A stretch of DNA of 37,873 nucleotides, taken from positions 1-37,873 of the forward strand of contig JBEIJQ010000009.1 in the NCBI GenBank assembly GCA_040380145.1, in the 5' to 3' direction. Positions 14,656 to 22,351 of the stretch are shown piece after piece. Within the stretch, counting starts at the first letter, position 1. Each line of letters starts with the position of its first letter. The notes under the pieces were generated by a model, which saw only the letters and a program-made list of their open reading frames with translations, was not told where the DNA came from and did no database searches. Position numbers and translations under genes: made by a program. The DNA is from JBEIJQ01 sp040380145 (GTDB lineage: Bacteria > Bacteroidota > Bacteroidia > Chitinophagales > Saprospiraceae).

Positions 14656-15789
14656 ATGAAGATCATGCTCTATGCCATCCCCGTCTTTTTCTTGCTGATC
14701 GGACTGGAATTGCTGTTCGCCCGCTTGGGAAGGACCCGCCTGTACCGCCTGCCCGACGCCGTGTCCAACATCAGTTGTGGGATCGTGCAGCAGGTGGGGG
14801 GCGTTTTTCTGAAAACGGCCGTTTTCGGGCTGTATTGGTGGGTTTACGAGCAATGGAGGCTCATGGACGCGCCCGACACTTGGTGGAGTTGGATCCTGTT
14901 GTTCGTGGCCGTTGACTTCTGCTATTATTGGTTCCATCGCTGCGCGCACGAGATCAGCCTGCTCTGGGGCACGCATGTCGTGCACCACCAGAGCGAGGAC
15001 TACAATCTATCGGTGGCCCTGCGCCAATCCCTGTTGCAGCCGGTCTTTTCGACTTTCTTTTATCTGCCCCTTGCTCTGCTGGGCTTCAGTCCCGCGGTTT
15101 TCCTTGTCGTGAGCACTTGGCAGACGCTCTACCAGTTTTGGATCCATACCCGGCTGATCGACAAGATGCCGGCCTGGTTCGAATGGATCTTCAACACGCC
15201 CTCGCACCATCGGGTCCACCACGGGGTGAACCCTCGTTATATCGACAAGAACCACGGGGGCACGCTGATCGTGTTCGATCGCCTGTTCGGCACCTTTCAA
15301 GCGGAGGACGAGCCGGTGGTTTACGGTGTTACGGATCCGCTGGAAAGTTGGAATCCACTGTGGGCGAACATGGATTATTACGCCCGTTTTTGGCGGGATT
15401 GGGCCCGGGTGCCCGGGTGGTCCAATAAGGCGGCGATGCTTTTCCGAAAGCCCGGCTGGCGCCCCGCCGTACCGGGCCACGCTCCGGCTTTTCGGGAAGT
15501 GGTCCCGGAAAGCCGGGTGAAGTTCGACACCGAGCCGGGGCCTTTCGTCAACGGTTATGTACTGGGGCAGTTCGTGCTGCTCTTGCTGGCCACCAGCTGG
15601 TGGTTGGACAGCATCGGTCAAGGGCTGGGCTCGGGAGAACAGTTGCGCGACCGCTTGGCCGTGGCGTTTTTTATTGTGGTCGGGACCGCCGGTCTGGGCG
15701 GTTTGCTCGAACGCAGGCGATGGGCACCCTTTGTGGAAATCCTGCGGTTCGGCGTGTTGGGAGGAGTGGTGTTGTGCCGGATTTATTGA
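14656..15789 (+). CDS. Sterol desaturase / fatty acid hydroxylase family membrane protein
   Basis: 377 residues, a multi-pass membrane protein. The di-iron histidine clusters are HRCAH (94-98), HVVHH (107-111) and HHRVHH (184-189), with His164 between them. The segment after the last cluster (NPRYIDKNHGGTLIVFDRLF) resembles alkylglycerol-monooxygenase-like members of this superfamily. It should hydroxylate or desaturate a lipid using O2, but the substrate cannot be read from sequence. It follows pyrB by 15 bases, which suggests co-transcription without obvious pathway logic. Its end overlaps the convergent sigma-factor gene by seven bases. About 100 C-terminal residues hold extra membrane helices. 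Confidence 0.9.
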   Translation: MKIMLYAIPVFFLLIGLELLFARLGRTRLYRLPDAVSNISCGIVQQVGGVFLKTAVFGLYWWVYEQWRLMDAPDTWWSWILLFVAVDFCYYWFHRCAHEISLLWGTHVVHHQSEDYNLSVALRQSLLQPVFSTFFYLPLALLGFSPAVFLVVSTWQTLYQFWIHTRLIDKMPAWFEWIFNTPSHHRVHHGVNPRYIDKNHGGTLIVFDRLFGTFQAEDEPVVYGVTDPLESWNPLWANMDYYARFWRDWARVPGWSNKAAMLFRKPGWRPAVPGHAPAFREVVPESRVKFDTEPGPFVNGYVLGQFVLLLLATSWWLDSIGQGLGSGEQLRDRLAVAFFIVVGTAGLGGLLERRRWAPFVEILRFGVLGGVVLCRIY

Positions 15790-16349
15790 AGGCTGATCTG
15801 CTTTTCGACCATGATTTTGCGCATGTTGAGCAGAGCGTAGCGCATGCGGCCCAACGCCGTGTTGATGCTCACATTGGTCTGTTGGGCGATCTCCTTGAAA
15901 CTCATGTCGGCGTAGTGCCGCAGGATCACCACTTCCCGCTGCTCAAACGGCAGATGGTTGATCAGGGTCTGTACCCGGATGCAGGTCTGATCGCGGATCA
16001 GTTGGGCATCGGGGCCCTCGCCCGAAAAAGCGGGAGGAGTGAGGATATCATCGATCGAGCCGGTGGGCTTTTGCCGACGGAAGTGGTCCACGCATTGGTT
16101 GTGCGCGATGCGCATGACCCATTGAACAAACTTGCCCTCCTCGTTGTATCTACCGGAGCGCAGCGTTTCGACGACCTTGACAAAAGTGTCTTGGAAAATG
16201 TCGTCCGCCACGGCATGGTCTTTGACCATCAAAAAAATGGAAGTGAAAACCTTGGCTTTGTGGCGGTGCAAAAGAGTCACAAAGGCTCTTTCATCGCCAT
16301 TGAGATACCGGGCGATGAGTTCGCGGTCATTGAATGCTTGGCTCTGCAT
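15783..16349 (-). CDS. RNA polymerase sigma-70 family (ECF) sigma factor
   Basis: 188 residues from an ATG at 16349. Region 2 covers about residues 10-80 (DERAFVTLLHRHKAKVFTSI, then AVADDIFQDTFVKVVETL and QWVMRIAHNQCVDHFRR). Region 4 covers about 128-180, with helix-turn-helix MSFKEIAQQTNVSINTALGR. It is a more canonical ECF factor than the one at 3727. No anti-sigma gene is adjacent: the upstream neighbour is uvrA, divergent, and the downstream neighbour is convergent and overlaps by seven bases. It therefore appears to be a stand-alone sigma gene with unknown regulon. Confidence 0.92.
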   Translation of the reverse strand: MQSQAFNDRELIARYLNGDERAFVTLLHRHKAKVFTSIFLMVKDHAVADDIFQDTFVKVVETLRSGRYNEEGKFVQWVMRIAHNQCVDHFRRQKPTGSIDDILTPPAFSGEGPDAQLIRDQTCIRVQTLINHLPFEQREVVILRHYADMSFKEIAQQTNVSINTALGRMRYALLNMRKIMVEKQISLQ

Positions 16350-16747
16350 GGTTCAACGGATTTTCTGAACAATTGGATGTAAAAGGGTGCAAGTAGAAAG
16401 TCCGTCGATAAAGAGCCGATTGAAGGTTTGGAAAAATGGGTGGTTCGGAAAGAAGGGGTATCTTGCGGTGACACCTTGCGGTCGAATGGTCCGGTTGCAA
16501 TTATGGTGCCAAAGGAAAATGTTCGTGGAATAAAATTTTGCGCCGATCGCTATTATTGGACAAAAATAGAAGTGGTTTTTGAACGTACAAGGGGATTGAC
16601 AAAAAAATCTTGTTTTTTTCCAGAAAAAAAAATTCTGAACGAACGCAGTGTCAAAAAGCAGTCGATAAAGACAATTTAATTTTGCTTTCAAGGGGGTTGA
16701 CCGCCGCGCTTGTTCATTTTAACGAAAATTCGCCAAAATAAGTTCCA
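16350..16747. other. Divergent intergenic region between ECF sigma gene and uvrA
   Basis: About 400 AT-leaning bases with several A and T runs. It should hold the promoters of both genes. I could not assign a confident -33/-7 pair or an SOS-type box, and no small gene is supported. Confidence 0.5.
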
Positions 16748-19528
16748 ATGTCCGGAAAGATTCGTGAAATATTTATTCGGGGGGCCCGGAGCAACAACCT
16801 GAAGAACGTGAGCATACTGCTCCCGCACGACCGTTTCATCGTGGTGACGGGGGTCTCGGGCTCGGGAAAATCGTCTTTGACGATCGATACTTTGTTCGCA
16901 GAAGGGCAGCGCCGATATGTCGAAAGCCTTTCGTCTTACGCCCGCCAGTTTTTGATGCGGATGAAAAAACCGGAAGTGGACTCCATTTCCGGCCTTTGTC
17001 CGGCCATAGCGATCGAACAAAAGGTGAGCACGGCCAACGCGCGTTCGACGGTGGGCACTTTGACGGAACTGCACGATTATATGCGGCTGTTGTTCGCCCG
17101 CATCGGGCGCACGATTTCGCCGATATCGGGTGAGCCGGTCAAAAAGCACAGCGTGGCCGATGTGTTGGACTATCTGTCGGGGTGTCCGGCCCAAACGAGG
17201 GCCTCGGTGTATGCGCCGATCCGCTCCCGCGGGGGGCGTTCGCTGCGCGCAGAGCTGGAATATCTCGTCCAGAGGGGTTTCAACCGAGTGCGCCTCCAGG
17301 GCGTCCAGTTACGGCTCGACGGCGAGAGCGGCCTGCCGCCGGAGGTGGACACGGCCGAAGAGGCCCTGCTGCTGGTGGACCGCTTTGTGCTGGAAACGGA
17401 TGACGCGGACAACCAAAAAAGGATCGCCGATTCCGTCCAGACGGCCTTTGCCGAAGGCCACGGCGATTGCCTCGTGGAAGTGGAGGGAATGGATGCAAGG
17501 CCGTTCAACAACCGCTTCGAACTGGACGGCATGCTCTTCGAAGAACCGACCCCACAGCTGTTCAACTACAACAATCCGTTCGGGGCCTGTCCGACCTGCG
17601 AGGGATACGGCAAAGTGATGGGCATCGACGAGGACAAGGTCATTCCCGACAAATCGCTGTCGGTACTGGAGGATTGTGTGGCTTGTTGGCGCGGAGAGGT
17701 CGTCGGCGCTTGGAAAAAACAGTTCGTGGAAGCCGCGCACCGGAGCGATTTTCCCGTTTACCGGGCTTATCGGGACCTCACGCGGGAGGAAAGGCGCACG
17801 CTCTGGAAAGGCAACGCGCATTGTCTCGGAATAGATGTTTTTTTCAAGGAACTGGAGAGCGCGACCTACAAGATCCAAAACCGGGTGATGCTGGCCCGCT
17901 ACCGGGGCCGCACGGTCTGTCCGGATTGCGACGGCGACCGTCTTCGGGCCGCGGCCATATATGTAAAGGTGGGCTCCAAGAGCATCGCCCAGTTGATGGA
18001 CCTGCCGGTGCTGGATCTGATCGTCTTTTTCGAGGAGTTGCAGCTCAGCGACTATGAACGCACATTGGCCAACCGCATGCTGGTCGAGATCAACGGCCGT
18101 CTCGGGTTCATGCGGGAAGTCGGCCTGGGCTACCTGACGCTCGGCCGTCTGTCGGCCACGCTCTCGGGCGGCGAAACCCAGCGCATCAACCTGACCCGTA
18201 CCCTTGGCAGCAACCTCACCAGTTCGCTGTATATCCTCGACGAGCCCAGCATCGGCCTGCACCCGCGCGATACGGCCCGGCTCGTGGGCGTGCTGAAGGC
18301 ATTGCGCGATCTGGGCAACACGGTGGTGGTGGTCGAACACGAGGAGGAAATGATCGCCCAGGCGGATTATCTCGTGGACATGGGTCCGGAAGCGGGCATA
18401 CACGGCGGCGAAGTGGTGTTCGCCGGCCCCTACGATCGGATCCACGATGATGCGTCGGGCAGTCTGACGGCCGGCTACATGAGCGGGCGCATGGCCATCC
18501 CGGTGCCCGAGCGCCGCCGCACTTCCGCCCGTGCCATCGCCCTCAAAGGCTGTCGCCAGCACAACCTCAAGGATGTGGACGCCACCTTTCCGCTTCAAGC
18601 GCTGACCGTGGTCACTGGCGTGAGCGGTTCGGGCAAGACCACCCTGATCAAACAGATCCTGTACCCGGCGCTGAAAAAGCACTTCAACGATCCGGTCAAG
18701 GAAGCCCCCGGCGCCCACGATGCGCTCGTGGGCGACCTGTCGTTCCTCGGCGGCGTCGAACTGGTCAACCAAAGCCCGATCGGCAAATCGTCCCGCTCCA
18801 ATCCGGTCACCTATGTGAAGGCCTACGACGCCATCCGGGACCTGTTCACCAAACAACAGCTGGCCAAGTTGCGCGGATTCAAGCCCAAACACTTTTCTTT
18901 CAACGTGGAGGGCGGTCGCTGCGAAACCTGCTCGGGCGAAGGCGAAACGGTGGTCTCCATGCAGTTTCTCGCCGATGTGCGCCTCGTGTGCGAAGAGTGC
19001 AACGGGATGCGCTTCCGCCCGGAAGTGCTCGATGTGACCTACAAGGGCAAAAATATCTTCGAGGTGCTCGACATGAGCGTGGAGGAATCCCTCGGCTTTT
19101 TCGCCGACGAAAAAGAGGTGGTGGCCAAGTTGCGCCCCCTGCTCGATGTGGGATTGGGCTATGTGAAACTCGGACAGTCCAGCAGCACGCTCTCCGGCGG
19201 CGAGGCGCAGCGGGTCAAACTGGCCTCTTTCCTCGGCCGGGAAAGCAATGCCGAGCGGCTTTTCTTCATTTTCGACGAGCCCACCACGGGACTGCATTTC
19301 CACGACGTGCGCAAATTGCTCGCGGCCCTGAACGCACTGGTGGAAAAAGGCCATACCGTCGTGGTGGTCGAACACAATCTCGATGTGGTCAAATGCGCCG
19401 ACTGGATACTGGACCTCGGGCCCGAAGGCGGCCATGAAGGCGGACACCTCGTCTTTCAGGGCACCCCCGAAGAGCTGGCGGCCAGCGGAGTGGGGCATAC
19501 CAGCGGATTTTTGAAGGAAAAACTCTGA
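16748..19528 (+). CDS. uvrA: UvrABC excinuclease subunit A
   Basis: 926 residues; the damage-recognition ATPase of nucleotide excision repair. The first ATPase half has Walker A GVSGSGKSS (35-43), signature LSGGETQR (472-479) and LDEPSIGLHP (Asp498). The second half has Walker A with Lys630, LSGGEAQR, and FDEPTTGLHF. The C-terminal zinc module is intact (Cys725, Cys728, Cys748, Cys751). In the first zinc module only the second CxxC pair is present (Cys281 and Cys284 in GACPTCEG); the upstream CxxC expected about 25-30 residues earlier is replaced by a cysteine-free stretch (FELDGMLFEEPTP). Bacteroidota often carry more than one UvrA, and this could be the variant paralogue. It ends at a strong bidirectional terminator. 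Confidence 0.96.
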   Translation: MSGKIREIFIRGARSNNLKNVSILLPHDRFIVVTGVSGSGKSSLTIDTLFAEGQRRYVESLSSYARQFLMRMKKPEVDSISGLCPAIAIEQKVSTANARSTVGTLTELHDYMRLLFARIGRTISPISGEPVKKHSVADVLDYLSGCPAQTRASVYAPIRSRGGRSLRAELEYLVQRGFNRVRLQGVQLRLDGESGLPPEVDTAEEALLLVDRFVLETDDADNQKRIADSVQTAFAEGHGDCLVEVEGMDARPFNNRFELDGMLFEEPTPQLFNYNNPFGACPTCEGYGKVMGIDEDKVIPDKSLSVLEDCVACWRGEVVGAWKKQFVEAAHRSDFPVYRAYRDLTREERRTLWKGNAHCLGIDVFFKELESATYKIQNRVMLARYRGRTVCPDCDGDRLRAAAIYVKVGSKSIAQLMDLPVLDLIVFFEELQLSDYERTLANRMLVEINGRLGFMREVGLGYLTLGRLSATLSGGETQRINLTRTLGSNLTSSLYILDEPSIGLHPRDTARLVGVLKALRDLGNTVVVVEHEEEMIAQADYLVDMGPEAGIHGGEVVFAGPYDRIHDDASGSLTAGYMSGRMAIPVPERRRTSARAIALKGCRQHNLKDVDATFPLQALTVVTGVSGSGKTTLIKQILYPALKKHFNDPVKEAPGAHDALVGDLSFLGGVELVNQSPIGKSSRSNPVTYVKAYDAIRDLFTKQQLAKLRGFKPKHFSFNVEGGRCETCSGEGETVVSMQFLADVRLVCEECNGMRFRPEVLDVTYKGKNIFEVLDMSVEESLGFFADEKEVVAKLRPLLDVGLGYVKLGQSSSTLSGGEAQRVKLASFLGRESNAERLFFIFDEPTTGLHFHDVRKLLAALNALVEKGHTVVVVEHNLDVVKCADWILDLGPEGGHEGGHLVFQGTPEELAASGVGHTSGFLKEKL

Positions 19529-19556
19529 TCCGGGAACCATTTTTTTCCGCCAAAAA

Positions 19557-19587
19557 AAACGGCCCGCCCTCATTGGGCGGGCCGTTT
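19557..19587. terminator. Bidirectional Rho-independent terminator (uvrA / DUF4783)
   Basis: A perfect 13-bp stem, AAACGGCCCGCCC with GGGCGGGCCGTTT, around loop TCATT, with an A-run on the left. It serves uvrA from the left and the convergent DUF4783 gene from the right. Confidence 0.85.
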
Positions 19588-19619
19588 CCGTTGTACGGGG
19601 GCTCGTCGGCGGCGCAAGG

Positions 19620-20000
19620 TCACTTTTCGATCCGGATTTCCCGGATCAGGAATTTCCCGGCGTTCTGACGAAGGTAGAAATACAAGCGGAAGGTGCCGCC
19701 CGTGGTGGCCAAGCTGCAGATGCAGAAGTGCGAAAGTTTGTCGTCCGACATGCCCTTGTTGACCACCGTGCAGCCCGTGGGCTTGTTTTTGGCGAAAAAA
19801 GCGGACAGTTCGGAAGCGGCGGACGCTTTGGGCAGGCGGTTGTCCTCGTCCAGGATCGACATCTGCACCACGGCGTCCATTTGGGCGGCGAGGGCGTTGG
19901 CGTCTCCGCGGCGGGCCGCATCCACGAGGGGAGTGAAATCGGGTTGGGCCATCAGTAGGCAGGGGGCCAACAGCAACAGAACAAAAAGGGGGTTTTTCAT
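19620..20000 (-). CDS. DUF4783 family secreted protein
   Basis: 126 residues with a signal peptide (FVLLLLAPCLLMAQ, cleaved around residue 19). The mature part (DFTPLVDAARRGDANALA near the start, then RLYFYLRQNAGKFLIREIRI at the end) matches DUF4783, a small Bacteroidota family with an NTF2-like alpha+beta look. Predicted periplasmic; function not known. It is convergent with uvrA, shares its terminator, and is divergent from ccmB, with about 170 bases between. Confidence 0.8.
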   Translation of the reverse strand: MKNPLFVLLLLAPCLLMAQPDFTPLVDAARRGDANALAAQMDAVVQMSILDEDNRLPKASAASELSAFFAKNKPTGCTVVNKGMSDDKLSHFCICSLATTGGTFRLYFYLRQNAGKFLIREIRIEK

Positions 20001-20151
20001 GGCAGATGGGATAAACTGTTGAAAGAGGGTAACTGCTGCTTTATAATCGCAAATTTATGCTCAAAAGTATCATTTGCCGACGCTTTTTCCCAAAATCGTG
20101 CCAAAAAAGGCGGTTCGCGGCTTGGCGGGTGTGCAAGTGCGGCTTTGTGCC

Positions 20152-20159
20152 TATCTTCG
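20152..20159 (+). promoter_or_regulatory. Possible -7 element TATCTTCG before ccmB
   Basis: TATCTTCG is one base off TAnnTTTG and lies 13 bases before the ATG at 20173. The -33 side is unclear. Confidence 0.35.
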
Positions 20160-20172
20160 CGCCGTGTCCGAA

Positions 20173-20892
20173 ATGCGTGCCATAGCCCACTTGTTCTTCA
20201 AGGACCTGCTGCTCGAACTGAGGCAGAAATACGCCATTGGCGGTATTTTGCTATATGTGGCCTCGACGGTTTTTTTGGTCTTTTACGCGGTCGGGACCCG
20301 GGTCGGGCAATCCACGCAGCTGACCACGGGCATGGGCCCGCTCAAAAAGACCGTTTCGGACGTGCCTGCCACGGCCAGCGTTTGGGCGGCCTTTTTTTGG
20401 GTCATCGTGCTGTTCGCCGCCGTGAACGCGATCGCCAAAAGTTTCGTGGCGGAGCACGGCAACCGGCGGCTGTACTATTTCACTTTGGCGAGCCCGACGG
20501 CCTTCGTGCTGGCCAAAATGCTGTACAGCGCCGCCCTGATGACGGTGCTTTCGGTGCTTTCCTTCGCGGTGTACGGGGTGGTGATGGCCAACCCCGTGAA
20601 AGAGGTGGGACTGTTTTACCTGGCCCTGCTGCTGGGCGGCATCGGACTGGCCTTTGCTTTCACCTTCGTGTCGGCGATCGCCGCCAAGGCCGACAACAGC
20701 GCCACCCTGATGGCCGTGCTCGGTTTTCCGGTGGTGCTGCCCATTTTGCTGACCCTCGTGCGCCTGTCGAAATACGCCCTGCACCTCAACATGGACCGGG
20801 GCTATGTGTCCGACCTGCTTATCCTGGTCTCCGTCGATGTATTGCTGGCCGCTTGCGCGGTCGTGCTTTTTCCTTATTTGTGGAAAGAATAA
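20173..20892 (+). CDS. ccmB: Heme exporter protein CcmB
   Basis: 239 residues from the ATG at 20173; a longer in-frame start at 20074 would add a non-conserved tail overlapping the promoter. It begins with FKDLLLELRQKYAIGGILLY, the typical CcmB opening of a cytoplasmic helix and then the first membrane segment, and has about six transmembrane helices. The internal RRLYYFTLASPTAFVLAKML resembles the conserved coupling region. CcmB is the membrane part of the CcmAB transporter, which drives heme release from CcmE in system I cytochrome c maturation. ccmC follows after 10 bases. The ATPase gene ccmA is not in the window. Confidence 0.88.
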   Translation: MRAIAHLFFKDLLLELRQKYAIGGILLYVASTVFLVFYAVGTRVGQSTQLTTGMGPLKKTVSDVPATASVWAAFFWVIVLFAAVNAIAKSFVAEHGNRRLYYFTLASPTAFVLAKMLYSAALMTVLSVLSFAVYGVVMANPVKEVGLFYLALLLGGIGLAFAFTFVSAIAAKADNSATLMAVLGFPVVLPILLTLVRLSKYALHLNMDRGYVSDLLILVSVDVLLAACAVVLFPYLWKE

Positions 20893-20902
20893 ACGCTGTC
20901 CG

Positions 20903-21994
20903 ATGAAATTCTCTTGGTGGAAAATCCTCTGTGTCGCCCTGCTGGCCTTCACCTTTACGGCCGGCCTGCTCATCCCGCTCGGCCCGGGCATCCTCGGCGA
21001 CGGCGTGACGCCTGCCGTTCTTTCCTCGGCTGCTCCCGGCCAGCTCAACGTGCGCACCTACAATACCCTCTTTGTCCGCGACACCGGACGGATCGTCGCG
21101 CGGCTGCGGGTGAGCGACGACCGGGCCGTCTGTGCCCGATCGGTGCGCGTGGCCAACGACAACGAACTGGACATCGCCTTCGACATCCCGCCGATCGGTG
21201 AGTTGGGCGACAGTTCCCGTTTCGGCCCGGGGATGGCATCTCCCTTTCCGGTGCTGGAGATCTACGGCCCTAGCAGCGGATTGGCCACCCAGGAGCGGGC
21301 CGTGGTGCTGCGCAAGAGCGCCGACGGATATACCGACACGGCTGCTCTTTGCGAGGCGACGCCTTTTCCGCGCGGTCCGCGGATGGCCTTTCCCTTCATC
21401 AACCTCAACGAGGAGAGCAACCGCAACCTGTTCTTCCATGTGCCGATGTGGTTCGGAATGACGCTGCTGATGTTGGCTTCGATGGTGTTCAGCGTCCGTC
21501 AGTTGCGCGTGCCGAGTGCCCGCAACGACCGCTGGGCGAGGTCGCTGGCCGTGGCAGGTACTTTGTTTGGCGTGCTGGGCCTCATCACCGGCTCTATTTG
21601 GGCGCGTTTCACTTGGGGCACTTGGTGGACCGTCCACGAGGTGAAGCTCAACGCCGCCGCCGCCGCGGTGCTGGTTTATCTGGCCTATTTCGTGCTGCGC
21701 GGCGCCATCGAGGACGAGGCCGCCAAGGCACGCATTTCGGCGGTGTACAGCATTTTCGCCTTTGTGATGCTGATCGTGCTCACGTTCGTCATCCCGCGGA
21801 TGGCCCCGGAGAGCCTGCACCCCGGTGGCAAGGGCAATGTGGTCTTCAGCCAGTACGACCTCGACAACACGATGCGGATGGTGTTTTACCCTGCCGTGAT
21901 CGGTTGGACTTTGCTGGGCGTCTGGATCGCCGAATTGAACGCCCGCTTGGAGAGGATCCAAGAGGCCGTTTCGGAATTTCCCTCCGATCGTTGA
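20903..21994 (+). CDS. ccmC: Cytochrome c biogenesis protein CcmC (CcsA/WWD family)
   Basis: 363 residues from the ATG at 20903. The WWD heme-handling signature is seen as WGTWW (238-242), flanked by two likely axial-ligand histidines: His179 in FFHVPMW and His306 in SLHPGG. CcmC loads heme onto CcmE on the periplasmic side. Typical CcmC is about 240 residues. Here a ~140-residue predicted periplasmic insertion (about residues 30-170, beta-rich, with two cysteines) sits between the first membrane helix and the His179 helix. Similar long forms are, from memory, common in Bacteroidota. Gene order ccmB-ccmC-ccmD supports the assignment. Confidence 0.88.
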   Translation: MKFSWWKILCVALLAFTFTAGLLIPLGPGILGDGVTPAVLSSAAPGQLNVRTYNTLFVRDTGRIVARLRVSDDRAVCARSVRVANDNELDIAFDIPPIGELGDSSRFGPGMASPFPVLEIYGPSSGLATQERAVVLRKSADGYTDTAALCEATPFPRGPRMAFPFINLNEESNRNLFFHVPMWFGMTLLMLASMVFSVRQLRVPSARNDRWARSLAVAGTLFGVLGLITGSIWARFTWGTWWTVHEVKLNAAAAAVLVYLAYFVLRGAIEDEAAKARISAVYSIFAFVMLIVLTFVIPRMAPESLHPGGKGNVVFSQYDLDNTMRMVFYPAVIGWTLLGVWIAELNARLERIQEAVSEFPSDR

Positions 21995-22016
21995 CAAAAA
22001 TTTTGCGCCCAACCTT

Positions 22017-22046
22017 TTTGGCGTTGCCGCAAAAAATATACTTTTG
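22017..22046 (+). promoter_or_regulatory. Bacteroidota-type promoter before ccmD
   Basis: TTTG (22017-22020), an 18-base spacer, then TACTTTTG (22039-22046): a full match to the -33/-7 consensus TTTG-N17-20-TAnnTTTG. It lies 24 bases before the ccmD ATG and inside the ccmC-ccmD gap. Confidence 0.6.
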
Positions 22047-22070
22047 CATCCGCTAGCACAACAGAACTTT

Positions 22071-22295
22071 ATGCAGACCTTTTTGAACCGAACCGTTTTT
22101 TTCGCCCTTTCGCTGTTGATCGCACTGCCGGCCCGTGCCGCCGATGCGCCCGTGGATTTTTTCCACTTCGCCGGCAAGTTCTATGGAGTCGTGGCGGTCA
22201 TCGGCGTGATTTTCGTCGGGCTGATCGCTTTTCTGGTCTGGACCGATCTAAAACTCGGACGACTGGAAAAAACCGTTTTTTCCCAAAAAAAATAA
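22071..22295 (+). CDS. ccmD: CcmD family protein
   Basis: 74 residues from the ATG at 22071, which gives a signal peptide (FFALSLLIALPARA). After a short linker comes FAGKFYGVVAVIGVIFVGLI, one membrane helix, then a charged tail LKLGRLEK. This matches the small CcmD-like proteins in Bacteroidota ccm clusters, which help CcmC and holo-CcmE interact. The cleavable signal plus one helix is the usual form in this phylum. It is 76 bases after ccmC, carries its own promoter, and is followed by a terminator at 22303-22326, so it is the last gene of the cluster here. ccmE and ccmF are not in the window. Confidence 0.8.
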   Translation: MQTFLNRTVFFALSLLIALPARAADAPVDFFHFAGKFYGVVAVIGVIFVGLIAFLVWTDLKLGRLEKTVFSQKK

Positions 22296-22302
22296 CCGCA
22301 TC

Positions 22303-22326
22303 CGGCCAATGGAAGGCCGTTTTTTT
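22303..22326 (+). terminator. Rho-independent terminator after ccmD
   Basis: CGGCC, loop AATGGAA, GGCCG, then seven T. Confidence 0.65.
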
Positions 22327-22351
22327 CATCCCATAACCTTTTCCCCAATTT

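Noticed and set aside
17309..19573. 754-codon open frame antisense to uvrA
   Set aside because: No motif, histidine-rich shadow translation; uvrA on the other strand is unambiguous.
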